NCBI RefSeq assembly: GCF_900091515.1
Contig: NZ_LT607410.1
Location: 6,572,001-6,636,000 of the forward strand
DNA from: Micromonospora purpureochromogenes
GTDB taxonomy: Bacteria; Actinomycetota; Actinomycetes; Mycobacteriales; Micromonosporaceae
Direction of reading: 5' to 3'
DNA length: 64,000 nucleotides
Both the position numbers and the translations under genes were made by a program. The notes under the pieces were generated by a model. It saw only the letters and a list, made by a program, of their open reading frames with translations, was not told where the DNA came from and did no database searches. Shown one piece after another: positions 63,599 through 64,000 of the stretch. The first letter of the stretch is position 1. Every line of letters begins with the position of its first letter.

Positions 63599-64000
63599 CT
63601 ACAGCACCGCGGACTCGATCGGCCCGCGCAGGAAGTAGAGCACGAACAGCGCGGCCACCCCGTAGAGCAGCGGGTGGATCTCCCGCGCCTTCCCCTTGGC
63701 CAGCTTCAGCACCACGTAGCTGATGATGCCGGCACCGATGCCGTTGGAGATCGAGTAGGTGAACGGCATGAAGGTGATGGTGAGGAACGCCGGGATGGCG
63801 ATCTCGTAGTCGGTCCAGTCGATGGTGCGCACCGCGGTCATCATCAGGAAGCCGACCACCACCAGCGCCGTCGAGGCCGCCTCGAAGGGCACCACCACCG
63901 ACAGCGGCGCCAGGAACATCGCCAGCAGGAACATGGCGCCGGTGACCAGGTTGGCCACACCGGTCCGGGCGCCCTCCCCCACACCGGCGGCGCTCTCGAT
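63599..64000 (-). CDS. NCS2-family nucleobase permease, C-terminal part
   Basis: The last 133 codons of a leftward gene whose start lies outside the window. IESAAGVGEGARTGVANL at the edge is the conserved segment of AzgA-like adenine/guanine/hypoxanthine permeases, followed by about four transmembrane helices and NGIGAGIISYVVLKL. Substrate assignment to purines is by family. Confidence 0.88.
   Translation of the reverse strand: MESAAGVGEGARTGVANLVTGAMFLLAMFLAPLSVVVPFEAASTALVVVGFLMMTAVRTIDWTDYEIAIPAFLTITFMPFTYSISNGIGAGIISYVVLKLAKGKAREIHPLLYGVAALFVLYFLRGPIESAVL

Overview
The window is very GC-rich, strongly codon-biased DNA from an actinomycete. The gene set (SepH, an Esx/type VII secretion locus, CsoR, a DUF5941 protein, an MT0933-type antitoxin) and the many TAnnnT -10 boxes placed for leaderless mRNAs point to Micromonosporaceae, most likely Micromonospora or a close relative. 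This placement is inferred from content; no rRNA gene is present.

Layout. (1) 1-4315 is a copper/metal block: a CopZ chaperone, CsoR with two palindromic operators, a SHOCT membrane protein, a DUF305 lipoprotein, a small His/Cys membrane protein, the 3' stub of a deleted copper P-type ATPase, and a YibE/F transporter. (2) 4316-6920 holds a c-di-AMP (ydaO-type) riboswitch in front of a secreted coiled-coil cell-wall protein, then a beta-carbonic anhydrase and a winged-helix regulator. (3) 7169-24524 is a type VII secretion (ESX) locus with EccB, EccC, EccD and EccE, two different mycosins, a WXG100 pair, two long Gly-rich WXG-type proteins that share a C-terminal W/acidic motif, and several helical partners. 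EccA and EspG are absent. (4) 24664-32176 is mixed: YkvA-like and PPOX proteins, a secreted C39-like protease, a hemerythrin, an Lrp regulator divergent from an SMP-30 lactonase, a P450-ferredoxin pair, an MT0933-type antitoxin and an AI-2E-type permease.

(5) 32190-33700 is a repeat-rich junction and an IS110-family element whose upstream non-coding end looks like a bridge-RNA gene. (6) 33699-41000 holds a dienelactone-hydrolase-like protein, a GH65 phosphorylase with translationally coupled beta-phosphoglucomutase, a thioesterase, a membrane protein and an orphan sugar-ABC ATPase. (7) 41124-46840 is a tight four-gene wall-polymer operon: ABC-2 permease, ABC ATPase, DUF5941/CDP-alcohol transferase, and a GT2-TagF-like fusion. 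(8) 46899-55300 holds L-serine dehydratase, PspC, a decayed IS200/IS605 element that keeps a tnpB tail and probable omega-RNA, DUF4230, an acyl-CoA dehydrogenase, a VapB-like protein, nitroreductase, galM, an MFS transporter and pdxH. (9) 55544-64000 is core metabolism and division: citrate synthase, SerC, SepH, an aldo/keto reductase, an RNA 2',3'-cyclic phosphodiesterase pair, an MFS transporter beneath a MarR regulator, and the 3' part of an NCS2 permease.

The most unusual material lies in the non-coding DNA: the riboswitch whose helix covers the ribosome site, guide-like 8-mers in the IS110 leader, the tnpB-less omega-RNA relic, a two-copy long palindrome and a nine-unit minisatellite between two ESX genes.
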